This document shows, in pieces, positions 1 to 9,400 of a DNA stretch of 64,000 nt (positions within the stretch are counted from its first letter, which is position 1; every line of letters starts with the position of its first letter). The notes under the pieces are model-generated. The model saw nothing but the letters and a program-made list of their open reading frames with translations, did no database searches and had not been told where the DNA came from. A program made the position numbers and the translations under genes. The DNA lies in assembly GCA_045654245.1 (NCBI GenBank), contig JAZOMX010000017.1, positions 1 to 64,000 of the forward strand, in the 5' to 3' direction. Origin of the DNA: UBA10677 sp045654245. Lineage in GTDB: Bacteria; Bacillota; Clostridia; Christensenellales; Pumilibacteraceae.

Positions 1-201
1 GTGTTAATTTTGTTATGCAGTTGTCAATGTGCGTTCCCTAGGGATGAAAAAAGCATAAAGTCCAAAGATAAGTCACTTCCGTTCTTTTTCTCTTTTCTTT
101 ACGCCAGCGGTATTAGTTTTAATACTTGGTCATCTCTAGGTTGCCTGCCCCTCTCGGAGCGACAGCCTAATTATATTACCACATCTTTTTTAGTTTGTCA
201 A
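1..201 (-). promoter_or_regulatory. strong promoter and leader of a probable rRNA operon (runs off left edge)
   Basis: On the minus strand a -35 TTGACA (196-201) and a -10 TAATAT (173-178) are separated by exactly 17 bases. The roughly 170 bases downstream carry no convincing reading frame but are structured and GC-richer than the flanks. Near the left edge they contain TTGACAACTGCATAAC (about 10-25), which resembles the boxA-type element found just before 16S or 23S genes in Clostridia. I infer that the transcript enters an rRNA gene just outside the window. No mature rRNA sequence is visible here. Confidence 0.6.
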
Positions 202-425
202 CACTTTTTATCCGTTTTTTTAAACTTTTTTTAAAGATTTTTTGCTAAGCGAAATTGGATAAAAATTCTCCTTTTTCCTTATATATAATAGACAAACGAT
301 TTTTTTTGTGCTATCATTTACCCAAGAGAAAGTTGTGTAAATTTTTAGTATTATCGGCATTATTAGGCTAGATATTAAAAAAACACAGTCGTCTCTCGCG
401 ACGATATATCTAAGGAGAAATAATT
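202..425. other. AT-rich divergent intergenic region
   Basis: This stretch lies between the leftward promoter and the amidohydrolase. It is mostly A/T runs, including a TTTTTCCTTATATATAATA string near 271-289 that recurs almost unchanged near 3256 and 62295. A good ribosome-binding site (AAGGAG, about 412-417) precedes the ATG at 426. I could not pick a convincing rightward promoter. Confidence 0.4.
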
Positions 426-1574
426 ATGCTATTTATTAAAAATGGTAAAATTAAAACTATGACGGGGGTTGAATACAAAAAAGGTTGTATTCTTTCTAGC
501 GACGAGGGGAAAATCGTAGCGATTGGCGAGAATATTGAGTGTCCTGACGGAGCGACGGTAATAAACGCTAACGGCAAACTCGTAACGCCCGGAATTATCG
601 AAGCGCATTGTCACGTTGGTATGAACACCACCGCACAACGCTGGGAGGGTAACGAGGTTAACGAAACGACTAGTCCTATCACGCCCGCCGTTCGTGCGAT
701 TGATGGATTTTATCCTCAAGACGAGCGTCTTGACGACGCTAGACGAGGCGGAATAACCGTAATCAACACGGGCCCTGGCTCGGCAAACGTGGTCGGAGGC
801 ACTTTTACGGCATTTAAAACTTACGGTAGCGTTCCCGACCAAATGGCGATTAAAAACCCGTCCGCTATGAAATGCGCTCTTGGCGAAAACCCCAAAAGCG
901 TTTACGGAGAAAAAGGCAAAGCTCCAAAAACCCGTATGCAAAACGTGCTTATGCTACGCGAACTCCTCTATAAAGCAAAGAGATATCTTGCCGACAAAGA
1001 AGATGGTAAAAATCCTGCAATCGATATAAACCTCGAGGCTATGCTCCCCGTAATCAAAAAAGAAATCCCTATTAAGGTGCACGCACATAAAATTAACGAT
1101 ATCCTCTCCGCTATTAGAGTAGCGCAAGAATTCGACATTAACCTAACTCTCGACCACTGCACCGACGGATATCTTATTGCCGACGAACTTCTAAAATACG
1201 ACTACCCTATCGTTATCGGTCCTTCGTTCGGCTCGAAATCTAAACCCGAACTAGCAAACAAAGGTTTCCACGCACCCGGGCTTTTGAATAAGGCTGGACT
1301 AAATATCTGCATCACTACCGACGCGTCGATTACTCCCATTGAAACGCTACCGCTATGCGCAGGACTTGCCGTAAGTAAAGGACTTGCCGAGGACGAGGCT
1401 TGGAAAGCAATTACGATTAACCCCGCAAAAGTTATCGGTGTTGCCGATAGAGTTGGTAGTCTAGAGGTTGGCAAGGATGCCGATATCGTAATTTGGAACA
1501 ATAACCCTCTCCGTATCGTAGGCGCAGAACCGCTCTATACGATTATCGACGGTAAAGTGGTTTACAAAGCGTAA
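426..1574 (+). CDS. amidohydrolase (imidazolonepropionase-like)
   Basis: A 382-residue metal-dependent hydrolase of the amidohydrolase superfamily. Visible hallmarks are the HCH metal motif after strand 1 (residues 61-63), an HAH pair near residue 220, a further histidine in LDHCTDGY, and the aspartate in ITTDAS near residue 300. The C-terminal VGSLEVGKDADIVIW segment is the usual small beta-sandwich of the composite domain. The length fits the imidazolonepropionase-like subgroup, but no histidine-degradation genes are adjacent and the substrate cannot be named. The ATG follows AAGGAG by 8 bases. The gene is monocistronic, ending in a terminator at 1587-1612 and facing the efflux-pump gene. 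It has no signal peptide, so it is expected in the cytoplasm. Confidence 0.88.
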   Translation: MLFIKNGKIKTMTGVEYKKGCILSSDEGKIVAIGENIECPDGATVINANGKLVTPGIIEAHCHVGMNTTAQRWEGNEVNETTSPITPAVRAIDGFYPQDERLDDARRGGITVINTGPGSANVVGGTFTAFKTYGSVPDQMAIKNPSAMKCALGENPKSVYGEKGKAPKTRMQNVLMLRELLYKAKRYLADKEDGKNPAIDINLEAMLPVIKKEIPIKVHAHKINDILSAIRVAQEFDINLTLDHCTDGYLIADELLKYDYPIVIGPSFGSKSKPELANKGFHAPGLLNKAGLNICITTDASITPIETLPLCAGLAVSKGLAEDEAWKAITINPAKVIGVADRVGSLEVGKDADIVIWNNNPLRIVGAEPLYTIIDGKVVYKA

Positions 1575-1586
1575 TAACGAAAATAA

Positions 1587-1618
1587 AAAATAGCGACTTG
1601 TTTCGCTATTTTTTATTT
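1587..1618. terminator. bidirectional intrinsic terminator
   Basis: Ten-base arms AAAATAGCGA (1587-1596) and TCGCTATTTT (1603-1612) with T-runs on both sides. It lies between the convergent amidohydrolase and cation-efflux genes and can serve both. Confidence 0.8.
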
Positions 1619-1632
1619 TACCTCCGTATCGT

Positions 1633-2520
1633 TTAGTGATGGTGATGCCGACAACCGCATTTATGCCCGACAACAGCAGGAGCGTCCTCGGTTTCGTCGG
1701 GCGAGAGTATCTCCACGCTCGGATAATCCACTCCTAATTCTTTCGCTATTTCCTTAATTTTCTTCTTTATTTCGTAGTCGTTCTCGGCAACTACGCCAAG
1801 CGAGCCGAACACGGTTTGCCCGTCGGTAGTTAGAACTCTAACGAAACTTACTTTCGAAACGCCGTCAACTTCCGCAATTCTTGATTTTAGCGTTGACAAG
1901 TCCACGCTTTGTGGCGTTTTCATTAAGAAAATATCCGCTATTTCTTTAGTGTTTTTAAGCGAATTACCAAGTATAAATAAAGCAACAAGAATAGATAAAA
2001 TAGGGTCTAGCATATAAAAACCAGTAAGCCTTATAACGATTGCGCCCACTAAAATTACGAGCCACCCAAGCAAATCCTCAAGCATATGTAAGTTAACCGC
2101 GCGTTGATTGATAGACTTTCCTCCGTGCGTAAAGTAGGTTGCAAGCGCGTTTACCAAAAGTCCGATTATCGCTAAAATTAGCATACCGTTAGACTTAACC
2201 GAAACAGGGTTTAGCAACCTTAAAACGGCGTTATATATAACCACGAACGAGCCAAGTAATAGTATTAGCGTAGTTATCAATCCGCCCAGCACCGAAAAGC
2301 GAGCGTATCCATAAGAATAACGCTCGTCCGCATTACGCTTGCTTTTATTTTCAAAAACAAACGATAGCCCTATGCTCATTGCATCTCCAAAATCGTGCAT
2401 AGCGTCCGATATAATCGCTATACTCCCCGTAAGCAATCCGCCAACGAGTTCGATAAGCGAGAAAACTAAGTTTAGCGCAAACGCCGTGAAAATTTTTCGT
2501 TCAGTTTTGATTTTTCTCAT
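1633..2520 (-). CDS. cation diffusion facilitator (zinc-type efflux pump)
   Basis: A 295-residue CDF-family metal/proton antiporter of the cytoplasmic membrane. Six hydrophobic segments are followed by a cytoplasmic domain. Transport-site residues are visible in segment 2 (DAMHDFGD, residues 39-46: H42, D43, D46) and segment 5 (NLHMLED, H145 and D149), a pattern typical of zinc-transporting members. The protein ends in a metal-binding-looking tail with Cys, Cys and a run of four histidines, and no transmembrane segment follows. It is transcribed divergently from a TetR regulator, with a perfect palindrome between them, so metal- or ligand-responsive control is likely. Zinc or a similar divalent ion is inferred from the motifs. 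Cadmium and cobalt are not excluded. Confidence 0.9.
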   Translation of the reverse strand: MRKIKTERKIFTAFALNLVFSLIELVGGLLTGSIAIISDAMHDFGDAMSIGLSFVFENKSKRNADERYSYGYARFSVLGGLITTLILLLGSFVVIYNAVLRLLNPVSVKSNGMLILAIIGLLVNALATYFTHGGKSINQRAVNLHMLEDLLGWLVILVGAIVIRLTGFYMLDPILSILVALFILGNSLKNTKEIADIFLMKTPQSVDLSTLKSRIAEVDGVSKVSFVRVLTTDGQTVFGSLGVVAENDYEIKKKIKEIAKELGVDYPSVEILSPDETEDAPAVVGHKCGCRHHHH

Positions 2521-2556
2521 TTGACTTTTACCTCACTTTATCGTATAATATATTTA

Positions 2557-2579
2557 TTACTGAACATATCGTTCAGTAA
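2557..2579. promoter_or_regulatory. palindromic operator, probable TetR-family binding site
   Basis: Perfect 9-base arms TTACTGAAC and GTTCAGTAA surround a 5-base centre. The site lies in the divergent region between the efflux pump and the regulator, next to TATAAT-like boxes on both strands (2543-2550 and 2579-2586). A bound repressor would block both promoters. Position and symmetry support this; binding is inferred. Confidence 0.75.
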
Positions 2580-2628
2580 TATTATAACAAGTAGAGGATT
2601 AAAGAGTAAAATACTTTGATTTTTATTA

Positions 2629-2642
2629 GTTCGATACTGAAC
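2629..2642. promoter_or_regulatory. possible second operator half-sites
   Basis: GTTC and GAAC flank GATACT just upstream of the tetR start. ATACTGAAC repeats one arm of the main palindrome at 2557-2579. It may be a weaker secondary binding site involved in autoregulation. Confidence 0.4.
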
Positions 2643-2658
2643 AAAACGGACGAAAAGT

Positions 2659-3216
2659 ATGGAAAAAATTATGGACAGACGACAAAGAAAAACGAGAAAC
2701 GCTATATTTGATGCGTTCATTTCATTGCTTTCAAAAAAGAACTTTAGTGATATTACCATAGGGGAAATAATTGAACTTGCCGACGTGGGCAGGGCTACTT
2801 TCTACGCGCATTTTGAAACAAAAGATTATCTACTGAAAAACTTATGCGAAGAACTTTTTGGCCATATCTTCCACGACGATAGCGATAATTCTCTCTTTAA
2901 CTATTGTAACCTTGGCGAAAACGAGAACGCTTTTTTACACCTTTTTAAGCATATTAAGAAAAACGACAACAACCTATATAGGCTACTATCGAGCAAAAAT
3001 AACGAGTTGTTTTTCAGTTACTTTAAAGAAGGCGTAACTGCTCTAGTAATAAAAAACTTGCATCTTTTCAAAGACAAAAAACCGTCAATCATTCCCGATA
3101 ATTTTTGGGTAAACCATATCTCTTCCGTATTTATCGAAACTTTGCGGTGGTGGATAAACGACGACGCTACACTTTCCCCCTCGATTATAACCGAATATTT
3201 CTTTCTCACCGTGTAA
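2659..3216 (+). CDS. TetR/AcrR-family transcriptional regulator
   Basis: A 185-residue regulator. The N-terminal helix-turn-helix is clear (residues about 10-55, with ITIGEIIELADVGRATFYAHF spanning the recognition helix). The C-terminal ligand domain is divergent, as is normal for the family. It is transcribed away from the cation-efflux gene and shares a palindromic operator with it, so the pump is its most likely target along with itself. The arrangement recalls TetR-type zinc regulators of CDF pumps in streptococci (SczA/CzcD), but the ligand is not deducible. Start choice is uncertain: no strong ribosome-binding site precedes ATG 2659, and an in-frame ATG follows at 2671. A terminator follows at 3225-3251. 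Confidence 0.85.
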   Translation: MEKIMDRRQRKTRNAIFDAFISLLSKKNFSDITIGEIIELADVGRATFYAHFETKDYLLKNLCEELFGHIFHDDSDNSLFNYCNLGENENAFLHLFKHIKKNDNNLYRLLSSKNNELFFSYFKEGVTALVIKNLHLFKDKKPSIIPDNFWVNHISSVFIETLRWWINDDATLSPSIITEYFFLTV

Positions 3217-3224
3217 AAACAAGA

Positions 3225-3255
3225 AAATCAGGTCCGCATAGAACCTGATTTTTCT
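3225..3255. terminator. intrinsic terminator, tetR / galT
   Basis: Arms AAATCAGGT (3225-3233) and ACCTGATTT (3243-3251) are followed by a T-rich tract. It lies between convergent tetR and galT and may serve both. Confidence 0.75.
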
Positions 3256-3277
3256 TTTTCCTTATATATAATATATA

Positions 3278-4795
3278 TTATCTAATATTAATTCCGGCAA
3301 AGGCGAGGAATTTATCGAAAGCCTCTACGCCCTTTTCGTCTTTTTTGAACACGGCGGTATTATCCAAAATTCCTTCACAAACGCGGTTAACCTCGTCCTT
3401 AATCGCAAGAGTAGCCTCGACTTTGGAGCATTTGGGATTTTCTTTCATAAGACGCTCTATCATATCTGCGTGGATTTTCATATCGGGCGCAAGTATTTGA
3501 CGGTTATAAACGACTTCTCTCGTGAGGTATTTCTCCACCTCGGCGAGTTGACGGTCAAGTCTGCCCGGGAGGATAAACAAGCCCATAGCCTCGATAAGAC
3601 CGATACTTTCACTCTTAATGTTTTGGAACTCGGGGTGAACGTGGTAAACGCCGTCGGGGTACTGCTCGGTAGTAATATTATTTCTCAAAATGAGTTCAAC
3701 GATATACTTGTCTCCATTTTTTCTCGCAATCGGCGTTACGGCGTTGTGTTGCGCCTCAGTTTTTGCAATAATTCCAACGCTCTCATCAGAATAAACTTTC
3801 CAAGCCTCGATAATCTTTCCTGCGAACTCAGCAAGCATTTTCTTATTCGTCGAGGTAAGACGGATTGCCGAATTGTACCAGTCAAGTACGCACACGTCGA
3901 TATAGGGGTATTCTACCGATTTATAACGCTTTTCAGTTGCGCCAGCCTTATGCATAGGCAACTGCTTTAGTCCGCCCTGAAAATGGTCGTGGGTTAGGAT
4001 TGAACCGCCAACGATAGGGAGCGCTGCGTTACAACCGACAAAGTACGAGGGTGCGTAGTCGATAAAGTCGAGAAGTTTTACCACCGTTTGAGGTATTACC
4101 TTCATAGGGGTATGCTCGTTGTTAATAGCAATACCGTGCTGATTAAAGTACGAGTACGGCGAGAACTGCCAGAACCAGTCTTCTCCGCCTAGCGTCATAG
4201 GTATAGTACGGAGGTTTTGACGGAATACGCCTCTACCTGCCCAACCCTCGTTATCACGGCAAATCATACAAGCAGGATACGCCGATTTCTTTTGCGTAAG
4301 TAGTTTAGCCGTATCCTTATTGCTCTTTTCGGGCTTTGAGAGGTTAATCGTAATCTCAAGTTTACCCTTGGTATTCTTTGCCTCCCAGTGCTTGTTTCTC
4401 GCAATTTTAGTCTGTTTTACATAGTCGCTTTTAATAGCGTAATCGTATAACCAGTCAAACGCCTTTTCGGGCTTTTTATCGTGGAGGCGGGAAAAAGTAT
4501 CTACGATTTCGCTCGGTTTTAAGCATACGGTATCCATAACCGTGTTACCAAACTCTTCTCTATCGTCCTCGGTAATTATTCCTTGCTCGATAGCGTAGGC
4601 AACGATAGGCTCGAGAACTGCGTCGGGACAAGCCATTTCGTAAATCTTATCCTCGTCGATTTCGTACTGAACGTAGTCGTCCAGTTTAAGAAGAGTAAGT
4701 AGTCTGTTTCTAGTATAAATTACGTCAAGGTCGTCTAAGAGAAGATGAGCCTGAGCATACTGTAATAAATTTTCTATGTGCGAATAAATAATCAT
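3278..4795 (-). CDS. galT: class II galactose-1-phosphate uridylyltransferase
   Basis: A 505-residue enzyme of the long GalT class found in Gram-positive bacteria. It exchanges UMP between UDP-glucose and galactose-1-phosphate in the Leloir pathway. The active-site stretch THDHFQGG, around residue 270, is characteristic of the class II enzymes, which lack the short HPH-type arrangement of class I. The length also matches class II. No galK or galE is adjacent. Instead it is the last gene of the hlyIII-ileS-methyltransferase-rluA run, 20 bases after rluA, with its own GGAGAT ribosome-binding site. It is cytoplasmic. Confidence 0.93.
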   Translation of the reverse strand: MIIYSHIENLLQYAQAHLLLDDLDVIYTRNRLLTLLKLDDYVQYEIDEDKIYEMACPDAVLEPIVAYAIEQGIITEDDREEFGNTVMDTVCLKPSEIVDTFSRLHDKKPEKAFDWLYDYAIKSDYVKQTKIARNKHWEAKNTKGKLEITINLSKPEKSNKDTAKLLTQKKSAYPACMICRDNEGWAGRGVFRQNLRTIPMTLGGEDWFWQFSPYSYFNQHGIAINNEHTPMKVIPQTVVKLLDFIDYAPSYFVGCNAALPIVGGSILTHDHFQGGLKQLPMHKAGATEKRYKSVEYPYIDVCVLDWYNSAIRLTSTNKKMLAEFAGKIIEAWKVYSDESVGIIAKTEAQHNAVTPIARKNGDKYIVELILRNNITTEQYPDGVYHVHPEFQNIKSESIGLIEAMGLFILPGRLDRQLAEVEKYLTREVVYNRQILAPDMKIHADMIERLMKENPKCSKVEATLAIKDEVNRVCEGILDNTAVFKKDEKGVEAFDKFLAFAGINIR

Positions 4796-4815
4796 TTTCT
4801 ATCTCCGTTTTAGTA

Positions 4816-5532
4816 TTATCTAGGCGCAACCACCGAAACGTGACGCTCTAACTTAAAGAAGTTCCAAGGCGTTTTCTCTTGTGGCGGATAAGCCACGAAC
4901 ACCATAGGTTGCTTGCTAACGGGATGATAAAAGCGTAGTTCGTACGCCCAAAGCGCAAGGTTATGCCCTTTTGCTAGCGTAGTTCCACCATACTTTACAT
5001 CACCGAAAACAGGTGTTCCGATATGTTGCATTTGCACTCTGATTTGATGACTTCTGCCCGTGAATAGTTTGATATCAACGAGCGTAAGTTTGGGTGTAAG
5101 TTCCTTTACTTTATACACGAGTTCAGCCCTTTTCGCGCCCTCGATTGCAGCGGGAACTACCGTTACGATATTGTTTTTCTCGTCCTTTTTAAGGTAGTTA
5201 GAAAGCCTTGCTTGACGGTCACGCGGGAGCCCGACTAAAACTGCTAGGTATTTCTTTTCAAAACTACCGTCTTTTAGTTGCTCGCCTAGTCTAGACGCCG
5301 CTTTGCTCGTTTTTGCAAACACCATAACTCCGCCCGTAGGACGGTCAAGACGATGCACGAGCCCGACGAACGCCTCGCCCGGCTTATCATATTTTTCTTT
5401 GACGTATTTTTTTACCAACGATAAAAGGTCGCCGTCTCCGCTATCGTCCCCTTGCGTAGGCATATTTTGAGGTTTTAGCACGACGAGTAAATGATTATCC
5501 TCGTATAGTATAGTAAGTTCGCTAGTTTCCAT
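4816..5532 (-). CDS. RluA-family RNA pseudouridine synthase
   Basis: A 238-residue pseudouridine synthase without an S4 domain. The catalytic motif HRLDRPTGG (H60-G68) places the nucleophilic aspartate at position 63. The SHQIRVQM segment and FGDVKYGG further on are typical of the RluA/RluC/RluD group. It isomerises uridine in rRNA or tRNA; the target position cannot be assigned. Its ATG directly abuts the stop codon of the upstream methyltransferase (TAA then ATG), so the two are probably translationally coupled. Both act on RNA, which fits a shared transcript with ileS. Confidence 0.9.
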   Translation of the reverse strand: METSELTILYEDNHLLVVLKPQNMPTQGDDSGDGDLLSLVKKYVKEKYDKPGEAFVGLVHRLDRPTGGVMVFAKTSKAASRLGEQLKDGSFEKKYLAVLVGLPRDRQARLSNYLKKDEKNNIVTVVPAAIEGAKRAELVYKVKELTPKLTLVDIKLFTGRSHQIRVQMQHIGTPVFGDVKYGGTTLAKGHNLALWAYELRFYHPVSKQPMVFVAYPPQEKTPWNFFKLERHVSVVAPR

Positions 5533-6414
5533 TTACCTTATTTCCTTTTCAGTTTTTTCCCAAATTCCGCTACAACCACACGGCAAAGAGATTTTACCCT
5601 TGCTCTCGTCGGCAACGGGCAAAGTAAGTTCGTAAGCCGAAGTTTTACCTTTCGCGCCGTTCATTGCAAGAGAAAGCATATTTTGAATAACGGTGGGTTG
5701 TAATCCCGTTGTATAACTGTTAATTAGATAGAACAGAGGTTCGTCTAGAACTTGTGCTGTAAGCATTACTAGTTCGTAAAGGCTATCCTCTAGTTTCCAC
5801 ATTTCTCCGCCTGGGCCTCTTCCGTAAGAGGGCGGGTCCATAAGCACGGCGTTATATTTCTTTCCACGCTTAATTTCACGCTGAACGAACTTTTTGCAGT
5901 CGTCCACGATATAGCGAATACCGTCGGCTGGCGCTCCGCTTATTTGAGCGTTTTGTTTACACCTATCAACCATACCTTTCGACGCATCAACGTGCGTTAC
6001 GAAAGCGCCAGAAGTCGCAAGAACTACGCTTGCTCCTCCCGTGTAACCAAAAAGGTTAAGTACGGTAGGTCTTCCGCCTGCTTTTTGGCAAATCTCGCTA
6101 GTCTTTTTCCAGTTTACCGCCTGCTCGGGGAAAAGTCCGGTGTGCTTAAAGCCCATAGGCTTTATCAAAAACTTGCGTTTCTCCCACTCGATAATCCACT
6201 CTTCCGGGAAAGCGCGGTAAGTCTCCCACCGTCCGCCTCCGTCCGAGTGACGAGCGTATCTAGCGTTTAGCAAAGGGAATTGCTTTAAGTCAAACGGAGC
6301 GTCCCAAATCGCTTGAGGGTCGGGGCGAAGCAAATATACGCTTCCCCAACGCTCCAACTTTTCTCCGCCACCGCACGCTATTATTTCATAGTCGTTCCAA
6401 CTGTCGGCTATCAT
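5533..6414 (-). CDS. class I SAM-dependent RNA methyltransferase (RlmI-like)
   Basis: A 293-residue methyltransferase. The SAM-binding loop LNLFGYTGGAS (around residues 119-129) is followed by an acidic motif (HVDASKGMV) and the catalytic DPPSYGRGPGG. This set is typical of the RlmI/RlmK-like 23S rRNA cytosine methyltransferases. The N-terminal section is shorter than the PUA domain of RlmI, so the precise target is uncertain. Its start overlaps the end of ileS by four bases (ATGA) and its stop touches the rluA start, indicating tight coupling in an RNA-modification and translation operon. Confidence 0.85.
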   Translation of the reverse strand: MIADSWNDYEIIACGGGEKLERWGSVYLLRPDPQAIWDAPFDLKQFPLLNARYARHSDGGGRWETYRAFPEEWIIEWEKRKFLIKPMGFKHTGLFPEQAVNWKKTSEICQKAGGRPTVLNLFGYTGGASVVLATSGAFVTHVDASKGMVDRCKQNAQISGAPADGIRYIVDDCKKFVQREIKRGKKYNAVLMDPPSYGRGPGGEMWKLEDSLYELVMLTAQVLDEPLFYLINSYTTGLQPTVIQNMLSLAMNGAKGKTSAYELTLPVADESKGKISLPCGCSGIWEKTEKEIR

Positions 6415-9400
6415 ACTCTCTCCACGGTAATAAGAACGGTTTTTCCGTTAATATCTACTCCGCCGTCTGCGTTACCCTCGGAAACGACTACCTTGTCGGC
6501 AAGCACGTCGGATGCGATTTCGGATTTAAACGAATCAACTACTTTTACGATTTCGCCGTCGCCTTCAACGGAAAGAACGATATGGTCGGTTACTTCAAAT
6601 CCGCTATCCTTACGCATATTTTGAACTTTGGATACGATTTCTCTCATATATCCCTCGGCGATTAGTTCGTCGTCGAGCGTAGTGTCGAGAATTACCGTCG
6701 TTCCTCTATCCGATTGAACGGAGAAACCTTCTTTAGAAGTAACGGTGATTAGTAAATCGTCTTTGGTAAGAACTACTTCGCCGTCAAGGTCGGTAGTATA
6801 GGTGTCACTACTCTTTAGCGTAGCAACGATTTTCTCTGCGTTTTCAGCAAGGTGATTTCTAATAAGGCCTAAGCGTTTTCCGTATTTAGGTCCAAGCGTT
6901 TTTAGTTGCGGTTTAATTTCGTAACTTACGTATGCGCCTGCGTCTGCTACGTACTCGATTTCCTTTACGTTAAGTTCGCCCTTGATTACGTCGAGTAGTT
7001 CTGGATTGAGTGCGCCGATGTGCTCTCCGCATAGCAAAATCTTACGGAGGGGCTGACGGTTCTTAATAGCGGAGAGGTTTCTTGCCGCTCTACCTAGTAC
7101 CGCTGCGGACTCGGCAACTTTCATACCCTCTTCGAGTTGCTTGTCAACGAGCGTTTCGTCGCAAACGGGGAACGGGCAAAGATGTACCGACTCGGGAGCG
7201 TTAGCGTCAACGCTCTTTACGATATTTTGATAAATCTCTTCAGCGATAAACGGAACGAAGGGTGCGCAAAGACGAGTCATTGTTTCAAGCACAGTGTAAA
7301 GCGTCATATACGCCGAAATCTTGTCTTCCGTCATATCGCTACCCCAGTAACGCTCACGACAACGACGAACGTACCAGTTGGAAAGTCCGTCCGTAAACTC
7401 TCCGATTGCTCTTGCGCTTTCGGTAATCTTGTAGTTTTCAAGCATACCGTCAACCTCTTTTACGAGAGAGTTTAGCGACGAGAGTATCCACTTATCCATA
7501 AGCGATAGTTTGCAATCCTTGAGCGAATACTTGGTGGGGTCGAACTTGTCGATTTCCGCATACAAAATATAGAACGAGTAGGTGTTAAAGAGCGTTCCTA
7601 GGAACTTTCTTTGAGCCTCAGACACAGCCTCGTCGTAGAAACGCGAAGGAATCCACGGGCTAGAGTTGGTGTAGAAATACCATCTTACGGCGTCCGCACC
7701 TTGCTTGTCGAGTACCGACCACGGGTCAACTACGTTGCCCTTATGCTTACTCATTTTAATACCGTTCTTGTCGTTGACGTGACCTAGAACTATGCAGTTT
7801 TTAAATGGCGCTTTGTCAAATAGGAGCGTCGATATCGCTAGAAGCGTGTAGAACCAACCTCTCGTTTGGTCAACCGCCTCGGAAATAAACTGCGCAGGGA
7901 AAGTCTTTTCGAACTTATCCTTATTCTCGAACGGATAGTGTAGTTGTGCAAAGGGCATAGAACCGCTATCGTACCAACAGTCGATAACTTCGGGCGTTCT
8001 GTGCATAGGCTTTCCGCACTTGGGACACTTAATAGTTACGGCATCTACGTACGGCTTGTGTAGTTCGATATCGCCCTCGATACCGCCCTTTTCCTTAAGT
8101 TCAGCCTTAGAGCCAATTGCGGTTACTTCGCCACAGTCGTCGCATACCCAAAGAGGCAACGGCGTTCCCCAGTAACGCTCACGGGAAAGTCCCCAGTCGA
8201 TTACGTTTTCGAGGAAGTTGCCCATTCTGCCCTTTCCGATACTATCGGGCATCCAGTTTACGGTAAGATTATTCTTTGAAAGTTGCTCGCGTAGTTTGGT
8301 CATAGAAATAAACCAAGTAGAACGAGCGTAGTAAAGAAGAGGAGTATCACAACGCCAGCAGAACGGATAGGAGTGCGTGAACATAATCTCTTTGAAAGAT
8401 AGTCCTCTTTCTTTAAGGTCTTTTAAGATTACTTTGTCGGCGTCTTTACAGAACAATCCGCCAAAGGGCGTTTTATCGCTCATTTTACCGGCGTCGTCCA
8501 CCATTTGAACGAACGGTAAATCGTATTTTCTGCCTACTCTTGCGTCGTCTTCACCAAACGCAGGAGCAATATGAACTACGCCCGTACCGTCGTCAAGCGT
8601 TACGTAGTCGTCGCAAACGACGTAGTGGACGTCTTTCTTTCCGTCGTAGTTTTCGTATAGCGGAACGTAGTGCGTTTTTTCAAACTCCGCTCCCTTCTTA
8701 ACGGAAACGAGCGTGTAACTTCCCTCTTCAAAGAAAGCGGAAAGTCTTTCCTTAGCCATAATATATCTTACGCCGTGGGCCTCTACCGTTGCGTAATCGT
8801 AGTTTGCGTTAAAGCAAAGCGCAACGTTAGACGGGAGCGTCCAAGGCGTAGTCGTCCAAGCAACGATATAAGTATTCTCCTCGCCTACCACCTTAAAGTT
8901 AGCGGCAACCGACTTTTCCTCTACGTCCTTATAGCCTTGCGCAACTTCGTGAGAAGATAGTGCCGTTCCACAACGAGGGCAATAAGGAACGATTTTATGT
9001 CCTTTATAGATTAAACCCTTGTCGAAAATAGTTTTAAGCGACCACCAAACGGACTCGATATAATTGTCGTCGTAAGTAATATAGGGGTGGTCCATATCTA
9101 CCCAGTAGCCAACTCTATCGGACATTTTTTCCCACTCGGACTTATACTTCCAAACGCTCTCTTTACACTTCTTGATAAACGGCTCGATACCATACTTTTC
9201 GATATCTTGTTTTCCGTCCATACCAAGTTGCTTTTCAACTTCAAGTTCTACGGGAAGTCCGTGAGTGTCCCAGCCTGCAATTCTAGTTGCGTGATATCCT
9301 TTCATAGTCTTAAAACGCGGTATAATATCTTTCATAACGCGGGTAAGAATATGACCAATATGCGGTTTTCCGTTAGCGGTAGGAGGTCCGTCGTAGAACG

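Noticed and set aside
1..234. Open reading frame of 77 codons on the plus strand at the left edge
   Set aside because: It lies antisense to a strong promoter and structured leader, has no ribosome-binding site that I can see, and its product has no protein-like pattern.
429..941. 170-codon frame antisense to the amidohydrolase
   Set aside because: It is a shadow of a clear coding frame, has no ribosome-binding site and no recognisable domain.
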